This document shows positions 26,201 to 41,200 of a stretch of 64,000 nucleotides of DNA, in pieces. The notes beneath the pieces were generated by a model. It made no database searches and was not told the DNA's origin. It worked only from the letters and a program-made list of their open reading frames with translations. The stretch is from NCBI GenBank assembly GCA_029783825.1, contig JAREIK010000801.1:5058890-5122889 (forward strand), given 5' to 3'. Both the position numbers and the translations under genes were made by a program. Numbering within the stretch: position 1 is the first letter of the stretch; every line of letters starts with the position of its first letter. Source of the stretch: Sapria himalayana. Taxonomy: Eukaryota; Streptophyta; Magnoliopsida; Malpighiales; Rafflesiaceae.

Positions 26201-29200
26201 AAATTCAAAATAAAATTTTTAGTAGCACATTCGATAACGCATTTAATAATGGAATATTTGACATCATTAGGAATATTCTCACCAGTGATTAACATGTTTG
26301 TTATGAATATTATAAATGCACCATTAGGAAAGATTTTTCATGTCAGATGCATGTATCACGTGATTAACCTGATTGTTCAAGCAGGTATGAAGGTGTGTTC
26401 ACCCACGTTGGATAATATACATAATGTACTAAAATATATTCGTACTACTCGTAGACAACAAGAGTTTGGTAGTCTTTGTTTGTCTGCGAATCTTGAGAAG
26501 AAGAAATTCTAATCGGATGTGAAACATCGTTGGAATTATACGTACATGATGTTGGAATCATGTGTTGAATACGAACACGTGATATCCGACTACATCAATA
26601 GTAAGAGTAACGAACTTATTATTGACGACACTGGCTGTGCTTCAAGAATTTCATTTATGAAATTCCGGAAGATTTTTTATGACACGACTAATATGTGTTC
26701 ATCGGTTTATACGCTCATGACTTGCATTGCACTCCTGTGCATTTGCAATATTAGTAGCATGTTTAGGACGTATTGAGCTAACCCGATACTTAGCCATATG
26801 GTTGTAGAGATGAAAACCAAGTACTTGAAGTACTGGTCCACCATTCCATTTCTTTATTGCCTCGCTGCATGCATGGACCTTAGGGTTAAGGTGAAATGGA
26901 TAAAAAATACCCTGACTTATATTTTCTCGTGCATGAACCTGGAAGAGCCACCTGAATGGTTCATTCAAGAGAAGTTGACTGACATGTTCACATTCTACGA
27001 TACTAGGTATTGTGGTGATGGTAGTGAGACTGTGATTACGGACATTGATACATTGTTTGGAGATGACGATTTTTCTATTTAGCTAGCGAGGAGGAAACTT
27101 AGGGGTGAACCATCACATAGGAGCGAGCTTTCTCGGTATTTAGATACTGATTACTGCTCAATCCTATTACATTCTGATACTAAGAATATTGATATATTAC
27201 AGTGGTAGAAATCATATGAGTCAATCTTTCCCGTGCTATCTAGGATGACACGGAATCTACTAACTACTCCGATGTCGAGCGTAGCATCGGAGTTATTTTT
27301 TTGTTGCAGTGAACGTGATTTCGGATAGGAGATCTTGATTACGTCCATATATTGTTGAGGCATTGGCTTGTTTGAAAAATTGTGAGGATTCAAGGTTTAG
27401 TATCTATGATCGTGTTGGAGCTAGGACTGAGACATGGACTACAGCCGCATCCACTGTGAAAGAGGAGGAGTTGATTGTTGATGATGATGATTCATATGAT
27501 ACTGATCTTGATGTTGCGGCTGATAATGCTTATGATATGCCGATTGATGATTGATGATAATCTACTGCTTTTTGATTTCGATGTTTTATTTTTTTTTTTT
27601 GATTGTACGCTTTATTTATACGTTACATTGAAACTTTAATTTGTTTGGTTCTGACCTTCAGTATTTAATGCCTGGTTGGTCATTTTTCATTTTGTTTGCT
27701 TATGTTTCATTTGGTTATTTATTTTTTTGTTTTATTTTTTCATTTAAAAATTTATAATTCTATTATATAATTCTAATAAATTATAAACTAATTTTATTTT
27801 ATATTATAAAAAAAATTTAAACTTTATAAATTTAATAAATTTTAAACAATTTTCATATTATAAATTTATTATATTATACATTATCTATAATTTTATATAT
27901 AATTTAATATTTTATATAATTAAACTAAAATTTAAAACTATAAAATTAAAAAAAAAAATTTACCTGGCTCGTACGGCCCGGCTGGCCAGGCCGGGCACTG
28001 CTGGCCGTGCGGGCTGGGCTTTTATAAACTCTGCCGGGCCAGGCACCGCATGGTATAGTAACCATGTTGGGTCCGGCCCGGCACGAAAGCACGGCCGTGC
28101 TCTAAAAAAAGGGCTGGGTCAGCTCGGCCCGTTTGACACCTCTACCTCAAAAGATTTTGCTACAACATCAAGGTGCACCAGAAGTAGGCTTGCTCCTGGC
28201 AACACCAATTAATACTGCATTTTCAAAAGTATCTCATCAAATATGATGTGCAGCTGTTAGATTAGGTCCAATGTTGTTTTTTTAAATCTGATGAGCACTT
28301 CCAAACAGATCTTCCTGCATAGGCGTGCTCAATAAGATTAGGTCCACATCAGTAGGATCAATTTTAGTCATCTTAAGAGATTTTCTTCCAGCTTCTACGA
28401 TTAGTGAATGATGGTTGTTTTTTCTTATTGAAATTTTATGATTATGTATCCTATTGCTAACAGATATCCATTCATCAGACATGTCAACAATATTAGCAAG
28501 AACATTTGAAATTTCTGGAGGTGCTATTCTATAGGTAATAGCCAAATGAAGCTAGCTTCTTGTTCTGATTGTGAAGCTGATTGATGCTACATAGAGAGAT
28601 TAGGTAGAAGATGGAAGATCAGCTAGTAAAATTTATGTGGAAATGGTATCATATTCAAGTGGATGTGCCCTCTTCCTCTAAGATACTTAGCTCTCTTACC
28701 TACCTATACACCACTATGGTTTATTACCCTAATGTATTAAGCTATGGTATCATGTAGTAATTAAAGGTCATAAATAAATAAAAAATAACTTCAAATAATT
28801 TAATTAAATATAATTTTGATACAATTACACGTAATCATCTTACTTAAAAAGTATGAGGCAAATTGATTGGAATACGATATCAATTTTGATACAATTACTT
28901 TAAAAGTATGAGGCAATTTGATACAAATAACTTAATTAAATATAATTTTGATACAATTACATGTAATCATCTTACTTTAAAAGTATGAGACAAATTGATT
29001 GGAATAGTTCACATATTAGTTGCTTCCATCAAGAAAAGAGTAATAAAAAAAAAGAAAGGAAAATTAATATTTATCTTCAAAATTTTGAACTTGTTATAAA
29101 TATGATCTTTTGCATGTGAAAGTTTGTTTTTTTGTTACTATTTTAACTTTTTTTGTTCGACTTGTGGCACTCAGAGTAATAATGTGATTTTGTGTGATGT

Positions 29201-32200
29201 TGGTTTGAAATTGGATGCTCCTAAAGGTGCAACCCAAGGTTTTTTCATTGTGTTTGGGAGTAAAGACTTGCAAATATAGGAATTATTGGAATAATTTATT
29301 TGTTATGAGCATTCTAATTAGAATGAAATACCTGAAAATAAAATGTTAAAGTACAAGGTTAGTGTTCATCAATAAATCTTGATAATGTTTCAATATTGGT
29401 ACTAGGGATCATGCATTAAAATATTTAAATCACTTTCCCGAGGTTAGCATATATATGATGTTTCACATGGGATATCTTGTGTCTTTGTTGGTATTTGATT
29501 TTGTTTTTAGACATGTTGGGTTTAGGGTGACTATATTTCATGTATGTTTGAAATTGGTGATGGATGTACTGTCGTTGTTACCACCCAATCTTCTACCAAG
29601 GTTAGTTTATTTTTCTTTATTTGATATTTACCTTGTTTCCATTTATAAATTCTATTTCTTGAACGTGTACCTGATTGGTTGATTTTTTTTAATATTGATC
29701 TTTGAATTTCTATTTGTTTATAGATTTATAAATCTTTGAATTCCAAGACTTGTGGGCAATTACTTGAGGTAGCAATTATTCCTAGTGGCAATTTTCATGT
29801 TAGAGGAAATGTTGAGTGGTAGATGGTAAAATAATTCTTTTCCTTTTTGCTAGGTGTTTTTTTTTTTTGTGCTAAAGTATCTTATAGTCCATAGAGTTAA
29901 CATCTTCTCTCTTGCATTTACTTGGTTTTGTAGTTGTTTTATTGAAGAAGATAGACAATATCATAAAGTTGGCAGCTAGATAATGTGTATTGAATGGGAA
30001 TATATTATGCACAGGAGATTAGTAGTCGGGATGAGCCGGGTATAATGTATTATGGCCTTAGCTGCCTTTATCTTGCCTTGCCATGCAAAATATATGGTGT
30101 TATCTCACAAAATCACCAATCAAATGGTCTAGTGACCATTGTTTTTTCAATGGTCATGGGATTGTCGAACATCGCAATGTTCAAATGGACCTTTTCTTCT
30201 AGATTACCACTATATTCTAGTGGTGGTCCCTTCTCTAATCTCTTCCTTAGTTCTATTTATATTTATATTTCTCATCTTAAAAAAGGATAATTGTTCAAAC
30301 CCAATTTAAGGTTTGACGTGGTCTGGGAAGGGAGAGTGTGATTAGAGAGGAAGAGGGGAAAAGTATGTATAATTTTCGTAATTAATCGTACAATTTTGAA
30401 AATTTATTTTAAAATAGAATATATATTAAATATATAGCTTGGGGCATCCTACATTTTGGATGTTCCCAAACAATGAAAAAAAAAAATAATAAATAATAAA
30501 TAAATAAAACCTTAACATTCCTTCTTGTGTTGGGTATACATGTCAATGTTATAAATATTTAGTTTGAAGAAAAGAAAAATAACTTGTGATTTTTGAGAAT
30601 CTTCATAAAGATGCTTATTGGCTGCTCATTGGTAGGTAGGTATGTAGGAAGTGAATTGAATTATTCTATAATTTTTATTGAATTAAGTGATAATTAATTT
30701 CAATTTATTTAGTTTGATTATAGAATATCAGATTGATAATAATGTGTTGAGCTATCTGACTATCATAGTAATGTGTTATCGGTCTTTGAACTAGTAGGTA
30801 AATTTCTTCAAAGAAATGATTGATCTATTGTAGCTCTCCAATAATTGATATCTTAGCTATATACTTTGTTTTTGTAATGGATTTCAAAGAGGTGATTTGC
30901 TCTTAATCTCTTCTTTGTGATTAGTGGAGTCTAACTGAAATATGAATATGGTTATACTTGACTATGCCCATAATTTTTAAATATAATTCTCTGTCTTGAA
31001 ATTTTTTTAATATATCTAATAATCTAGAGAATTATGTTCATATAAATGTATCTAAAAAAATTTAAGAAATTACTAATTATATTGATATTATATGTAATAT
31101 TTGACATGGACAATCTTAAATAAGTTAGTTTTTTTCATATATCTACTATTAGAAGGTATGTTGGTTTAAGGCTAGGTTAGTTGTGAGGGGATTTATATAG
31201 ACTTTTGATGTGAATTATTGAGATATATTCTTCCATGGCCAAGATAATTATTATTATATTATTATTTTTTATTATTTTGCTCCTCATTGATGAATTATTT
31301 ATTAGTTATATATGAAAAATATGTTTATTCATGATGATCTTGAGAATATGATATTTATGTATTAATCACTAAATTATATTGTCCCAAGAAGTGCAAGCAT
31401 GATTTTTAGACAATGGAAGACATAGTTCAAATTGAATAATATATAATATTAATGGTATATATTAACGATATTTTTATTTTTAGTAATTATTAATTTAGCA
31501 TATCTCAATTAAAGTTATTATTATTGACTAATTTTTAAATTGTTAAAAATTTTTAAAAATATTGAGATTGTTTATTTAGGAGATGTTATTCTTTATTTTT
31601 TATAGAAGATATGCTCAAGATATTTTATCCGAGCATGATATGTTGGGATATGCATCAGTTGACTCTTTATTTGATTCGAGTGTCGGCATGTCCAATGATG
31701 TTGGCACTTGAATTGATTCTTTCAAATATGAGAGAAATATAATAAAATTTAACTATGAAATATTTATTATACCTTATATTAAGTATGATGCTAGTAATGT
31801 TAATCTTTTACTAAATTTTGATAGACATATTCATATGCTCAAGACATATTCATAGTTGAGTATATACCTACTTAGATTTTTAACTAGGCTATAGTGATTA
31901 AATAAAATAAATTGATCATTATGTTTTATATTTTTTTGGGAGTAATTTTGTCTAAATGAAAAAGGTAAACAGCTGATTGTTATTTTTAGATTGAATATAT
32001 ATACAAAGTACAAAACAATGATATCATTTATTTATTATTTATAGTGAATTAGTCACTTTTTGAAAGCATCAAGCTTATCGATTTCAAGTTTGATACTATT
32101 TTATTGTAATTGCAAGACAACTCGATATATTAATTGTTAATTTAGTATTTTATAATCAAAGAATATATATTGAAAGTGATTATTATTTCATACGAGAAAA

Positions 32201-35200
32201 GATGAATTGAAATTAATTTATGATGATTTTATTGCAATTGTATATAATCTTACTATCAATGAGATAATAGATGTCTTCATGAATGAGCATAAAGAAATAT
32301 AAATATATTTTTTTTAATTGGGTATTTGTAATAAGTTTGCAGTAACTCAAGAGGGGTGTTGTGATTTATGATTTATTTTTTTATTATTTATTGGCATTTT
32401 TTTCTTCACTTGGATATGAGCTTTCACCTTGTGGACTTCCCAGATAGGGGGCTGATGGAAGATTGATTTAGATTCAATTCATGGGTCTTATGCTTATATG
32501 GGGAGCCATGTTTGTTCGTATTCTATGATAAAAAAAAATAGGACAATATTTAATTTAGTCTAAGGTGGTTTACTTATGCCTAGCAAACAAAGTATAATGA
32601 TGCCGTGAGTGTTTTGGCTCGGTCCAATTATTAAAATGTTTTTCAGAATTTTAGATTATGCTGTGAGTGTTTCATAGTTCAAAAGAACCAGTCTAGGAAA
32701 CTCCACTGCATCTTTTGTTAATTCTGACTATGAATACATTCTGTTGATGGTAAAAACATGCTATTATTTAGGCAAGAGTTGGAAAAGATGGTTTTTTGGC
32801 GATCATGCCAGATCCAGTTACATGTTTTTCAACTGCAAGATACTTTCAGAAGCAAGTATTCAAAGTGCATTGTGACTCTAGTCTAGTAATTGTTGATTGG
32901 ATTACCAGCGGGCGCCATGAAAGTGGGGAAAAATGGGAACTTGAACTTTACAGGTGCACAAACCACATCTTCATAGATGATCAACCTATGTTTCTTGATT
33001 CAGTATGTTTACTCATTTTCTTTCCTTTTTTTTTTTTAACTTGTTGGAGATGTTTATCAAGTGCATGTTCTACTGATTATTAATGTCTTATTATACTTTC
33101 ATAGGTGTTGCTGGAACAAGGAGGTGTTACTTCTTTAACTGAGCGCATGAGTGGATACAATGTCATAGCGATGATCATCCTCGTGGGGTAATTTAACTTA
33201 CTTTTTCATTTTAGTATTTTTGTGCTAGGATTGACTCATATTTCTGAAGTTGCTACTGCTATTTGGTATCATGACATGAATTGTTGAGTCACTGTCTGAA
33301 TTGAGGCATAGCCTATTTTGTATGGTTGTGATTGAAAGACTATGTTTTATATGGTTCTGAAGTTGCTACTTGTATTGTGAAATCATGACTCACTTGAAGG
33401 TGTAACATGTTCTTTGAAATCACGATACCATATAATAGTTGGATTGAGTGAAATTTTTTAACTTAGATCTTAAGTTAAAAGAGATTTTCTGTTTCATTAT
33501 TTAAGTACTTTTAAATCAATTGTAAAAAAAAAATATTTAAACACAAACATATACAATATGAAAGTGTGAAATAGTTGCGATAAAAGATAGTGAATTTTTT
33601 TTTATTCTTCATTTTGTGCTTTGTGGTTTGCAGTTTGCTTCCGTGGCAGTATACTCTCTCTCTCTTTCTCTCTCTTGTGTGTTGTGTGTTTTATCTATGA
33701 GAATTATTTTTATATTTTTCAAACCACAAAAATTGTCACGATTTCTAGATTAGGATTGCAAGACCAGTTATGCAAACATCTTCGGGATCCCTATTCTACA
33801 TGGGAACCATCAAAAGGTATTGATGGCAGATACTTTGAACGTTAGGGCCTAACTATTTGGTAACAGACTGAGGTTGCTTGTGTTGAGATCATATCCTACC
33901 AGATCAATTTTTTCCCTTCATCAACATGAGCACTTCATGTGATATTCTTAAGCCTAAGTTATCTTTGATAAAAGATAGTATCTCTTACTATAGACAAGAT
34001 TCATGCAAAAAACATCTACGTGGTAATGATAGGTCAAGTTTTCAACATTGTGAAAACATGATGATGTCATGCAGTTGGCTCTCACCATCTCAATCCCAAA
34101 AAAGTTATCTTGGAGGTTATTAGATCTTACAACACAACATAAAAAAAAAGTATTTAGAATATTTTATTGAGTTGCTTTGCAATGCAACTCACAAATCTTA
34201 TGTTATAAAGAAAATTAGGTTTATCCAACTCAGATAAAATTTAATAGATTAAGGTTAATATTATCATATTTAGTAATTTTGGAAATCTCACAATTGATTA
34301 TGACAATATCGTGATCACATAAAAAAATAATAAAGGGAGAATGATCACGTGTTTGTTACTAGTTTTGGAATTAATAACCCATGAGCTAGGAGTGGTTAAT
34401 AGCAATGAAAGGGATGTAGATCTTATAGATTTTATTAATTTTGAAGTTGTAGATAAGTGTCTCGTACTCAAATTTTTGCATGATGGATGATGAACCATTT
34501 GATAACTTCTAAGTTATAAGTGACATGATTAGAGAATTTTTGAGTCATAATATAAGTAGAAATATTTTGAAAGGTCACATCTTGATAAAACTCTACATTC
34601 GATGTGTCAAATGAGGATGCCAAGTTGGCACAACTTTTTTTTTAGGCTGATGCGTGCCACTTTGTTAGGCTGCATGTCTCAAAAATTGCAGTAGCATGGT
34701 CATGGCTCGGCCCTTTGGCTTAATAGCTAACTAGTTTCATGTCATGTGTACTGGTTTGGGTGGGCAAATCATGGGCATTGGCATGAGCTCATGCCTGGGC
34801 ACCACACTATGAGCCTGTGCATGGGCACCACTCTATGAGCCTTGCATGGGCACCACACTACAAGCCTGTGCCTGAGCATGACATTATGAGCTCGGGTCTT
34901 GGCAGTGAGCATAAATTGAAGAATGACAGCCAGCAGGTACCATTTTGCCTGAGCTAGTGTGTACCGGGACATTGTTTATGTCCAGTCACCACTCATTTGT
35001 GTGTTGACTGCACATACACGGTCACATAACACAAAATAAAAATACAAAAAAAATAAAAGGTTAATCTTGTGATATGTAATACAATTAAAATTTTTGAAAA
35101 ATAGAAGTCATTGTATATTGAATATGAAATAAAATAAAATGCATGTTAAAATTATTGAATCTTTGATATTCATTTGATGTGCACATCTTGAACTTCAATA

Positions 35201-38200
35201 TTTCAATATGCCTGAATGTTTAATTTTTTAAATTTTTTGTAAAATTAATTTACTAAATTTTGAGTGTTACTCAAGCATCTTCGTAATTCTTTAAACACAT
35301 CTTAATTTTGTTGATATTGTTTGATATTCGATGTGGGAATTGTCTTATTATTTATCATTATATTTTAACAAAAAAAGTAGATATTATTGTTATATAAAAC
35401 ACCGAGGTGGTTAGTAGTTCTTGTCTCATTTTAAATAGTATAATATAGGAAATATGAACTCATAGGATACACATAAGTTTTTAATGTCAATGTTTTGCTT
35501 AGTGGGGGATATGTATAAAAAATTGATATTCAAACATTTTAAAAGCTAATACTTATTGGTCAAGCTACTTTATTATTTTTTCTTAGCTAATTAAATAAGA
35601 AATTTAATTATCTTAAATTTTTGGTTGACTTATAGTACTCAAAGATACATTGGTGTATATATGATGTTGTGGGTGTTGTTATGGCAGCATCATATGAGCT
35701 TGTTATGCCCATTGTTATAGTAGGGTTGTCTAATGGTCATCCCTTTATAGATTGACAACTAGTCTTTTTTTTGTATCTCGTATTGCTATCACAATTGATC
35801 TTGAGGAAGATAGTATGATATTTATAGTGTCTCATTAGATCACGATTCTATTGAGACTTGTGTGAATCAAAAGGAGGATTCTAGTGTCTATTTATGACTC
35901 TCCTCGAGAGGAAATTAAAGTTGAAAATTTTGATGAATCTACTCTAAATATTGTATTGGATGGATACATATATAATATTTTTTTGTCAAGTAATCTATTA
36001 TGTTAGCTGATTTAGGTTAGTGTATCAACTTAGATGTTTTAATTTTTTTATGGAAGAATTAATTTTGTGCTTTATCCATTATTCATTAACATAGGTATAT
36101 GCTTATTCTAATTTTGGTATTATATATTATAATTTTTTATTTTATATTAATTGTTAAAGGGTTGTAGTTTCTTTCATTGGGGCACTTCGACATTTAGGGT
36201 GGCAACAAATTATTATTTTTTAAGTGCAGTCATCTCTAATAATATATGAGATATCATTTTAAATTCTTTAAGTAATCATGTTTTGTGATATATGTGGGTG
36301 TATGAGGTAAAGATTGAACCTGGAGAAAATGTTAATCAGCTTAAGATCAAGTTAGTAGCAAGTAGTTTTACACAACTTAAGGTAGCTTTTTCTTAGATAT
36401 AGATTTACATATTAGTTAAATATGAAAAATATATTTTTTTATAGTAATCTTGAGAAGGATGTATCAATGTAATATGCATCAAATTTTATTATTTTAGGAT
36501 GTATATGTTTGGTGCATAGGATGTGAAGCTTCTTTATGGCTCACAATGATTTTTTTTGTGTTTATTTTAATTATTTTTCTAAATAAGACTTTCTATTTTT
36601 GATCTTAAGAGATATATTGGATAATTCTTATTTTTATCGATTTTATAGTACGTGATATTATTGATATATGTTAATGATATTGTTACTATTATTAGTGATG
36701 TTAAGTTGGGTATATGTCAAATTAAATTGTTATTGTAGACTGAGTTCCAAATAAAAAAAATTTGGTTATCTTAGATATTTTTTGTGTATCAAGATTGTTC
36801 TATAAAGAGACATTGAACTTTGCTTGATATGATGTGTATCAGTCGACTCACCACTTCATATGAGTATAAACTTTTTCCCTAATATTTGTATTGTAATTAA
36901 TTCTTTTGGATACATGAAGTTCATAGGAAAGTTTAACTATATAATAGTTTTCAAATTAGTTATTATTTATCTTGGTATATTTAATTATTTCTTAGATTTT
37001 TTTTTTGATATTTTTATATGAATATAATTCATTAAATTATTAGATATATGAATAGAGATTGAGGATATGATATTTTTTTCGGAGCCCTTGGACATTATCA
37101 ATTGGAGAGTTATTTAAATTATAGTTGGGGACTTGTGATCACACAAAAGAGATATATCATTGGTTTTTATGTTTTTCTTTAAGATAATCTTTTCTTCTGA
37201 AAAAATAAATAATTGATAATTATTTATTGATTGTGTGAAAATGTAGAGTATATAGCTATAATATTAGTTACATATGAGTTTTAGTTAATTATTTTTTGGA
37301 GGAATTAAGCTTATCAATCTAGAGCCCAATGACATGGTTATTATGATAATCAAATATGTCAACACATTATTGTCAATCTAATATTTATGAGTAAATAAAA
37401 ATATTTATATTAATTATTATTTCACATGAGATAAGATCAATGATAGTTCTATATTTTTTAGCATATGTATCTACTAGTGATTAATTTATTAATATTTTCA
37501 CAAAAGTATTTAGAAGACTACAAATATTTTTTTTTCATTCAAGTTAGTTGTTTGTGATATATATACTAATATACATACTAACTTGAGGAGATGATTTGAG
37601 ATTTATTATTGTATTTTATTTATTCTATTTTTTTTTACGTGCATTGGAGCATGAGCACCCAACATGTTTATTACCCCTATATGTGTGTGTGTTCTCTTAT
37701 TTTAGTATTTTTTTTTCTTAAAATTAATGAAATGTGGGTTACTAGTTCTTTTGCCTTTTATGGTGCCCTATTAATGCTGGGTTGAATTTTTTTCACCCTT
37801 TTAATTTTTTTATTATATTAAATGAAGTCCACACAATTTTTATTTGCACATAATGGACTAGGAGGTAAGCTAGATGAGGTAGTGGTCTATAAATCTAAAT
37901 TTTCTAAAATATTTAATTCATTTTTATCTAGCTAACTAACATTTATTTTGAATTTTGCTACAAAATAGATTTATCAATATTAGTCTAAATTAGAATTTAA
38001 AAAAAAAGATTAGAAAAATAATTGAAACAAATTTAAATAAAATTATATGAACCTTGCTTAACTATATAGTTCACTGACAGTTACATGCTTTGAAAATTCA
38101 ATTTCGAAATTTAAAATTTATAATTTAAAATAATTGAAACAACTAGCGTTGAATTAATAAAAGTGCTAAACTTCGAAATTTAAAATTTCACAAAAAAAAA

Positions 38201-41200
38201 TTGAAAATTAGAAGAAAATTTTGTCTTAAAATAAATTTAACTTCGTTTTATATTATATATAATATGTTTAGATTAAAAGTATTACCGATGAGTTTTTTTT
38301 TTAACCATTCGAAAAGAATCTAGCCATTTGATTCTCTCCAACTGTTACCACATGATGGCTGCATAGGCATTGTGTTAAAAACTGCATGTTGGTGCAGGCC
38401 ATGGATGGGTTCATGGGTGATGCAGTCTGGGCGGCACGGGCCACCTTATACAAAGGTGGGTCGTGCCATGGCAAGCTTGCCTTTTTGTGGGCCATGCATC
38501 GTGCCGCCCTAATGAAGCTCTAGACAGCTTAGTTTCTTCGGAAATATTTATCCAAAAATAATAGCTAAATTCGGTATGAAAATATCCAAAAAGTTATAGT
38601 TGATAAATATATATCTTTTCTTTTTAAAATTAATACAAGGTATGGCATACACTCACATACACACATATGTGTGTAGTACAAAAATGATCAAAGTACTTGT
38701 AGATCAGAACAGTAATAAATGCAACTGTGAACTGAACAATGCATCTAATAATAATCTTAGCAGTGATAATTACTGTGCGACTTCAATTCTTGCTACTCAA
38801 TTTGTGTATATGTTGATGCAGCCCAAGGAATGTGCACCAACCTGATGAAGCCATGGGAATGCCTCTTAAGTATAGGCATGAGTTGGCTATATTTACTTCT
38901 TTGATTAACCGTCCCAAAGAGAAAATATTAGCTTTTACACTCCTTGACATCTATGGGTTTAAAAAGTTGAATGATTAGCTGTTTGTCAGTTGTAGTTTTA
39001 TTTGCGAATGGTTTTTATTACCAACCTAATGTCTCTCATATTCCCATTTCTTTGTCGATTGTTTTGTAGACCAAAGTTGCAACATATTCAAGTTCAAATT
39101 CAAGAAAATGTGAAAATAGTTATGTCGAAACAATTGCACATGCCGCTTAATGATTTTGGTGGGAAACATAAAATTGACTGTTGTCTCTCTAAACCACCAT
39201 TCATCGCATCTTGCAGTAGGTTTGGTGTCCAGGTATGTTTGTTTATCTTTCTTCACTAGTTAGTTGCGATTTGACTTATTTAAATGTTGAATTGCAATGA
39301 AATAAATAAGTCATAATTCATTGCATTGTGTCATATTACCAAACATATATGTAGATGCATGAAAAATAAATGAAATATTCATATATTATTGATATTTTAT
39401 ATAATTTAATTGGGTGCGATTATATAAATATTAATATATTAGATGTCATTAGAATTTTAAATTTAAAAATATTTAGGCGATAATAATATTGAAATATAAG
39501 TGATCACCAGAGAAATTCTTGTTTTGCATATATATTAGAGGTACTACTTTAGTGTGATGGTAAGCATCTTCATCTAAGGAAAGTATGTTTTTGGTTTGAG
39601 ATTTATTAGACGTAGCCTCTTTGATTTTTTTGGATGTGAGACTGTTGAGATATTAACTCATTATAGACCCTATCCTAAAATGAAAGCCATGTGTACTGCA
39701 TATTGTTAGGTATTTTCTATCCGTACTAAAATTAGTTGCAAGTATACAGATCTGATAAGTAGCAAAGTAGATTTTTATGCGTTCAGATAATAATTCCATA
39801 GGAATTAGTATTTTGGCTTACAATAGATAAGTAATTCATGCAGTCTAAATTTTAGGGTAAATTTATTTCGGTGTGCATGATGAAGATTACACTAGCTAAA
39901 TGTTTATGATCGTCGTAGTCTACAAATTATTTATTAAATGAATAATGAAATGTTTGATCTTTATGTAGGTAATGAGGTTGATATTAAACATATTATTTTT
40001 GTTAGAGGCACGTCAATGTTTCTAGCATGTGTTCTTATTCACCTGACACAGTTTTTGCAACGAATTCTTGGGTGTATATGTTTTTTTTTCCAGTATTTCA
40101 TGTAGAGAGTTGCTCGTTTATGTGTTATTATAGCTCACGACTCTTCTAATAGTTATATGTGTTTGTTCTTCTTACTTGTCATCATCCTAAGAAACACACC
40201 TGGGTATGATTAATGGGTGTAATGGATGCTAGAGATAATTCATCGATAATCATGGTATAATTCTCACGATGAATCACCTTGGGTAAACTGTGTATATCTT
40301 AGCGTAAGTCAAGATGTTTGATATTTTTCAAGGATATCAATAAAACACACATTGCAATTCTGCAAAACTCATTATATTATATTTCAGCAATCTTAAATAA
40401 TTTATTCATAAATTAATCCAAAAGAAAAATAAAGAAAAAATAATAATTATTATTATTATTATAAATTAATCCTAGACAAAGATGCCATGGCTCATTTTGT
40501 TTTAATGTCACAATCGTAAAAGTTCAAGCATCTCAACTAAAGAAAATGTGTCTTAGGAGTGATATTGCCTGAACTGTCTGATCTTTGTCTTCATTTATGA
40601 TGTGACATGTGGTGAGAAAATTCTAGGCAGAGAGACTTGAACTAGATCTTCCTAACTACTTGTAGTATCCCTCTGTAAGTATTGAAATAATCTCAGTTTT
40701 ATCACATCGTAATCTATTCTATTCATTTTTGCCATGTCATGTAACTCAAAGAATAACACAATATTGTTGTTGGGATTTTCTAAAAAGTATTTTTTATATT
40801 GGAGTTGTACTAGAGTTATCAAACTAGGTCTCGGCCCAAAATTATTAGCTTGAATAAGCTATGCCTATAATTTTGAATAATGATTTATTACTGTCAATTT
40901 CCAATAATTTTTTTAGTGTGCGGTAGTATATGAGTTGTTTTAATTGCTCGGCATATACTCCACATTTGTCATCACTTCTAATTTCTTAATGGGTTTTCTA
41001 TTTCTTTATCTTCCTAAGTACCTTAAGATCTCTTAATTTATGAATCTAGTTGTAATGATTCAGTTTCAAATTTTTGATACATTCAATGTTTATCTATAAA
41101 ATCAAACAAAAAAAAAAAAACTACCAAATAAAAATTTACAGAGAAACACCACATCACAACAAAATACAAAAATAAAAATAGACTTAATTTCTAGGCAGTA

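Larger units (their letters stand above)
33188..39069 (+). other. UreD intron 6
   Basis: A 5.9-kb GT-AG intron (donor gtaatt, acceptor ttttgtag). It holds an unassigned stretch at 33700-34130, a short GC-richer tandem repeat near 34780, a decayed copia fragment at 35640-37620, and a small GC-rich palindromic patch near 38429-38509. The rest is AT-rich and unassigned. Confidence 0.75.

Noticed and set aside
32796..33083. A 95-residue frame as an independent gene
   Set aside because: It is UreD exon 5 plus read-through into intron 5; the true exon starts at 32772 and ends at 33002.
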